From contig NC_018337.1 of NCBI RefSeq assembly GCF_000234665.1, positions 892,222 to 956,221 of the forward strand: a stretch of 64,000 nt of DNA, written 5' to 3'. This document shows positions 61,101 to 64,000 of this stretch, piece after piece. Position 1 is the stretch's first letter; each line of letters opens with the position of its first letter. The notes beneath the pieces were generated by a model. That model worked only from the letters and a program-made list of their open reading frames with translations, made no database searches and was not told the DNA's origin. This DNA comes from Leishmania mexicana MHOM/GT/2001/U1103 (Eukaryota; Euglenozoa; Kinetoplastea; Trypanosomatida; Trypanosomatidae). The position numbers were made by a program, and so were the translations under genes.

Positions 61101-64000
61101 CAGCGCGGCGTGGCGCTTCGCACGGAAGGCGGCCACCTCCAAAGCAAGCCGCTCCGCCTCCGCCTTCTGCGCCTCCAGCTCCGCCGCCAGCTGCTCCACG
61201 GCGGCGTCCTTGTCCAGGTACTCCTCCAGCGTCACGGCGTACAGCGGCTCGTCGGCGATCTGCTGCGGCTCCAGCGCGCACTCCGCCGCCTCCTCCGCGG
61301 ACACAGGCCTCCCCGGCACAGGCAGCGTGCCGTCCGCATCGCGGGCCTCCAGCGCGGCGTGGCGCTTCGCACGGAAGGCGGCCACCTCCAAAGCAAGCCG
61401 CTCCGCCTCCGCCTTCTGCGCCTCCAGCTCCGCCGCCAGCTGCTCCACGGCGGCGTCCTTGTCCAGGTACTCCTCCAGCGTCACGGCGTACAGCGGCTCG
61501 TCGGCGATCTGCTGCGGCTCCAGCGCGCACTCCGCCGCCTCCTCCGCGGACACAGGCCTCGCCGGCACAGGCAGCGTGCCGTCCGCATCGCGGGCCTCCA
61601 GCGCGGCGTGGCGCTTCGCACGGAAGGCGGCCACCTCCAAAGCAAGCCGCTCCGCCTCCGCCTTCTGCGCCTCCAGCTCCTCGGCAACCCTGGCAGCCGT
61701 CTTCTCTTTCGCGGTGAGCGCTCCCTGTAGCTTGCTGATCGTGTCCCTGGCCTCATCAAGCCCATCCTTTGGCGCAAACCGCTGCGCATACAGAGCCCAC
61801 ACGTTTGGATAGTGGTATTCCTCCACAAGCTTCGCAATGTCGTCGGGGCTCATGTCACTGTCGTGCGTCACACTCACGCTCGCCTGCAGACTCCCCAGCG
61901 CAAACGCAATCTGGGAGAGGTCATCGCGACCGACGCGGCATGCAGCGCACACATCCGTTACAAATGCGTCGTGAAGCGCGTGCGGCTTGGTCTCCACAAC
62001 AGTGCTCCATTCGTCGCCATCAAACACCTTCATGTGACGCGAAGTAGTCTGCGGCTTCGCCTTATCGCTGTTGTTAGCGCGCACGTCGTGCATCTCCAGG
62101 TCAGCAAGCGCGGCGTCCTTCGCCTCACAAAGTCTCACCAGAGCCGCGTTCTCACCTTTCAGGGTTTTCAGGTCCACCAACACATCCAGAAGCTCCGATT
62201 CCAAAGCAGCAACATTATCCTCAATGGCCGCTACACCGCGCGCGGCATCCTCGCGAGCCTGCTCCAGCTCCTCCAGCGTCACGGCGTACAGCGGCTCGTC
62301 GGCGATCTGCTGCGGCTCCAGCGCGCACTCCGCCGCCTCCTCCGCGGACACAGGCCTCCCCGGCACAGGCAGCGTGCCGTCCGCATCGCGGGCCTCCAGC
62401 GCGGCGTGGCGCTTCGCACGGAAGGCGGCCACCTCCAAAGCAAGCCGCTCCGCCTCCGCCTTCTGCGCCTCCAGCTCCGCCGCCAGCTGCTCCACGGCGG
62501 CGTCCTTGTCCAGGTACTCCTCCAGCGTCACGGCGTACAGCGGCTCGTCGGCGATCTGCTGCGGCTCCAGCGCGCACTCCGCCGCCTCCTCCGCGGACAC
62601 AGGCCTCCCCGGCACAGGCAGCGTGCCGTCCGCATCGCGGGCCTCCAGCGCGGCGTGGCGCTTCGCACGGAAGGCGGCCACCTCCAAAGCAAGCCGCTCC
62701 GCCTCCGCCTTCTGCGCCTCCAGCTCCGCCGCCAGCTGCTCCACGGCGGCGTCCTTGTCCAGGTACTCCTCCAGCGTCACGGCGTACAGCGGCTCGTCGG
62801 CGATCTGCTGCGGCTCCAGCGCGCACTCCGCCGCCTCCTCCGCGGACACAGGCCTCGCCGGCACAGGCAGCGTGCCGTCCGCATCGCGGGCCTCCAGCGC
62901 GGCGTGGCGCTTCGCACGGAAGGCGGCCACCTCCAAAGCAAGCCGCTCCGCCTCCGCCTTCTGCGCCTCCAGCTCCGCCGCCAGCTGCTCCACGGCGGCG
63001 TCCTTGTCCAGGTACTCCTCCAGCGTCACGGCGTACAGCGGCTCGTCGGCGATCTGCTGCGGCTCCAGCGCGCACTCCGCCGCCTCCTCCGCGGACACAG
63101 GCCTCGCCGGCACAGGCAGCGTGCCGTCCGCATCGCGGGCCTCCAGCGCGGCGTGGCGCTTCGCACGGAAGGCGGCAAGCTCTGCGTGCTGTTGGGTGTT
63201 TATTTGATTTAGAGCTTCTGAGAACGCCTCGGATGCTTTGAGCTGAAGTAGGACGTCAATGAGTTCGTATTCGAGTGCAGAAATGGTCTCAGCGGTTTGT
63301 CGGCTCTCAGCAGCAAATGCGTCTTCTAGAGAGCTTAACCGCTTCGCAGTCTGTGCACACTGCTTCTCATACGCTTTCAAGATGTGATGCATCTGTTCCG
63401 CCCTGCCTTTCTCTTCCACGAGTGCTGCTTGAGCTTCATCGGTCGCCTCTTTTTGACGCTTGAACTCTTCCATTGTAATGGCGTACTCTGCGTCTTGTGC
63501 GTCGTGGTCTGGTGAAGCAAGGTTGTAGTGGAAGCGAGCTTGTTCAACCCGTTGCTTCTGCACGCGGTTACTCTCGAGTTCTTTCTCCTGCTTTTCTGCA
63601 AGATCCTTAAGCTTTGATACGATGCTTCGTAACCGAGCGACCTCGGTATTCAGTGTATCGTGATCTTTCTGAGCCTCTGCCACCTGCCTCTTCAACTCGG
63701 CAGCAGATTTGTCTAGAGTGTACTGTAGCGAGCGATTCTCGTTATTGAGTTTGTCGAGAAGCATGAGCAAGTCGCCAATTTCACTCTCGTATGCATCTTT
63801 GTCGTTGCTGAAAGTGGTGTCCGGCATGTTCTCCATGAATTCGTCGAAGTACAGGCCTTCATGCTTACCTTCTGGAATCCCGAGTGCGTGCTCAAGGCCT
63901 TCGATAGCCCTGTCGAGGCCAGTTTTCACACCCAGAGGCTCCTCATGCAGGAGGTGCATGGATGGAAAAGCGTAGCTTGCGAGCCTCTGATCAATTTCCT
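58179..64000 (-). CDS. FAZ1: FAZ1-like repetitive coiled-coil protein (5' end outside window)
   Basis: The frame ends at the TAG at 58179-58181. It has an ATG at 63959 (1926 residues from there) but stays open past it to the right edge with coding-like sequence, so the true start probably lies outside. Using that Met as 1: coiled coil to ~260; 3.6 near-identical 83-residue repeats (~261-564); a unique segment with VFDGDEWSTVV, DAFVTDVCAACRVG and YPNVWALYAQRF (~640-730), resembling the conserved globular domain of trypanosomatid FAZ1 proteins; 5.8 further repeats (~761-1243); then Glu/Lys/Leu-rich coiled coil to the end. Each repeat pairs AAFRAKRHAALEARDADG and EPLYAVTLEEYLDKD with a coiled-coil heptad stretch. 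FAZ1 proteins build the filament linking flagellum and cell body. The assignment rests on architecture and remembered motifs; a related FAZ or cytoskeletal protein is possible. Confidence 0.75.
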   Translation of the reverse strand, partial: EIDQRLASYAFPSMHLLHEEPLGVKTGLDRAIEGLEHALGIPEGKHEGLYFDEFMENMPDTTFSNDKDAYESEIGDLLMLLDKLNNENRSLQYTLDKSAAELKRQVAEAQKDHDTLNTEVARLRSIVSKLKDLAEKQEKELESNRVQKQRVEQARFHYNLASPDHDAQDAEYAITMEEFKRQKEATDEAQAALVEEKGRAEQMHHILKAYEKQCAQTAKRLSSLEDAFAAESRQTAETISALEYELIDVLLQLKASEAFSEALNQINTQQHAELAAFRAKRHAALEARDADGTLPVPARPVSAEEAAECALEPQQIADEPLYAVTLEEYLDKDAAVEQLAAELEAQKAEAERLALEVAAFRAKRHAALEARDADGTLPVPARPVSAEEAAECALEPQQIADEPLYAVTLEEYLDKDAAVEQLAAELEAQKAEAERLALEVAAFRAKRHAALEARDADGTLPVPGRPVSAEEAAECALEPQQIADEPLYAVTLEEYLDKDAAVEQLAAELEAQKAEAERLALEVAAFRAKRHAALEARDADGTLPVPGRPVSAEEAAECALEPQQIADEPLYAVTLEELEQAREDAARGVAAIEDNVAALESELLDVLVDLKTLKGENAALVRLCEAKDAALADLEMHDVRANNSDKAKPQTTSRHMKVFDGDEWSTVVETKPHALHDAFVTDVCAACRVGRDDLSQIAFALGSLQASVSVTHDSDMSPDDIAKLVEEYHYPNVWALYAQRFAPKDGLDEARDTISKLQGALTAKEKTAARVAEELEAQKAEAERLALEVAAFRAKRHAALEARDADGTLPVPARPVSAEEAAECALEPQQIADEPLYAVTLEEYLDKDAAVEQLAAELEAQKAEAERLALEVAAFRAKRHAALEARDADGTLPVPGRPVSAEEAAECALEPQQIADEPLYAVTLEEYLDKDAAVEQLAAELEAQKAEAERLALEVAAFRAKRHAALEARDADGTLPVPGRPVSAEEAAECALEPQQIADEPLYAVTLEEYLDKDAAVEQLAAELEAQKAEAERLALEVAAFRAKRHAALEARDADGTLPVPARPVSAEEAAECALEPQQIADEPLYAVTLEEYLDKDAAVEQLAAELEAQKAEAERLALEVAAFRAKRHAALEARDADGTLPVPARPVSAEEAAECALEPQQIADEPLYAVTLEEYLDKDAAVEQLAAELEAQKAEAERLALEVAAFRAKRHAALEARDADGTLPVPARPVSAEEAAECALEPQQIADEPLYAVTLEELCVVRAELEMRTVEVEELGWQLSEKREECGDLLDKLEDAVSLLGEARNEVEDVRSQLSEGERTSEASLRKWDADRAIMATELSALRQMNEELGAEVRAFRRRRLDAIACREAEDGLSCEAVTGKVEGVGVDEPVSSFTIEREPLFCVKLEELKEQQDLNAQMVLELSVLGERIRDAMGPDAVTDSSSEAVLSHLEALLKALEESRDAEQAWRELAEERERELEQLRKMSKNEEERLKNDLEEAREEVERLQGELDLLTDKLDEACRLFGDADAVSAEGVAKLEAFAEVLAAARDTEKAAMEQLEAKESELEELRSALKDTKVCEKMRENLEYELMQLQKEKEITETELDTVQKEMNDLQRDLRAAEDRAAEKAREVERMTLDLDALNNRIQDLLEELEEKTDQYNQVIKDLDDFANNQSHENEKELLQRLAAREQELFELQEARRGENDEHEKQVGVLQDQINRLRDQTDQDNTLYDGLQAELARLRKLFLDAEAALRDKTAENEALKDDMEGMIDEHEAQMREMEQELEGKGKEVSDALERLEEMSAMVQEAREGEESALRLRADSDAEVFRLQKELDRIKRLQSAMAESVDDKSNLFAQIIDTEGQLRDALATILKKDAELDEVEKEWQEKLNKSEDLNHDLRRLLKRAMAALSKSKDTMGNSAGALDAFRDELKPMMQ
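60229..61679 (-). repeat. 249-bp coding tandem repeat block, C-terminal, about 5.8 units
   Basis: The marker CAGCGTCACG (plus strand) recurs at 60231, 60480, 60729, 60978, 61227 and 61476, exactly 249 bp apart, equal to 83 codons. The units look identical by eye except for one C/G position that gives PVPARP or PVPGRP. Confidence 0.97.
62272..63178 (-). repeat. 249-bp coding tandem repeat block, N-terminal, about 3.6 units
   Basis: The same marker recurs at 62274, 62523, 62772 and 63021 with 249 bp spacing. The sequence is the same unit as in 60229-61679, separated from it by about 590 bp of unique coding sequence. Confidence 0.97.

Noticed and set aside
60211..63212. Long open frames (up to about 490 codons) in other frames and on the plus strand across the repeat blocks
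   Set aside because: The 249-bp unit is divisible by three and happens to lack stops in several frames, so every frame stays open. Only the minus frame ending at 58179 continues into coiled-coil sequence on both sides.

Overview
The window looks like nuclear chromosomal DNA of a trypanosomatid, most probably a Leishmania species. The supporting evidence is: every credible gene lies on the minus strand without introns, as in a polycistronic unit; genes are separated by 0.9-9 kb of low-complexity sequence rich in CA/TG and polypyrimidine; T-rich tracts followed by the first AG sit just upstream of several start codons, as in spliced-leader acceptor sites; two nearly identical ~0.5 kb retroposon copies resemble SIDER2; and one gene encodes a repetitive coiled-coil protein resembling the flagellum attachment zone protein FAZ1. 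The assignment is inferred from sequence features and family knowledge; no search was run.

Layout from left to right (transcription runs right to left). 1-3731: 3' truncated Sec7 ARF-GEF of the GBF1/GEA type. 3732-8401: long intergenic region with a SIDER2-like copy and a GC-rich, more decayed element. 8402-11032: GTPBP1/2-like GTPase with an altered switch II. 12661-13095: ribosomal protein eL33 (L35A). 14101-14517 and 16891-18018: two divergent paralogues of a small two-membrane-segment protein. 18019-20260: a second SIDER2-like copy, inverted relative to the first. 20261-21430: protein with a possible FHA-like N-terminus. 22975-26196: long coiled-coil protein resembling CCDC146/MBO2. 27115-28194: leucine-rich-repeat protein. 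29111-30844: WD40 protein with Seh1/Sec13-like features. 30845-39867: 9 kb gene-free, pyrimidine-rich (on the transcribed sense) region. 39868-41043 and 45091-46446: two paralogous PP2C phosphatases. 49264-56562: a second, 2432-residue Sec7 ARF-GEF of the BIG type. 58179-64000: FAZ1-like giant with ten near-identical 83-residue repeats, running off the right edge.

Functional themes are vesicle traffic (two ARF-GEFs), flagellum/cytoskeleton (FAZ1-like, CCDC146-like), signalling (two PP2Cs) and translation (eL33, GTPBP-like). As is usual for trypanosomatids, adjacency probably reflects co-transcription and not a shared pathway. Start codons were set at the first in-frame ATG; several reading frames stay open further upstream but offer only TTG or GTG there. 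I found no tRNA, rRNA, CRISPR array or other classical RNA gene that I can support.
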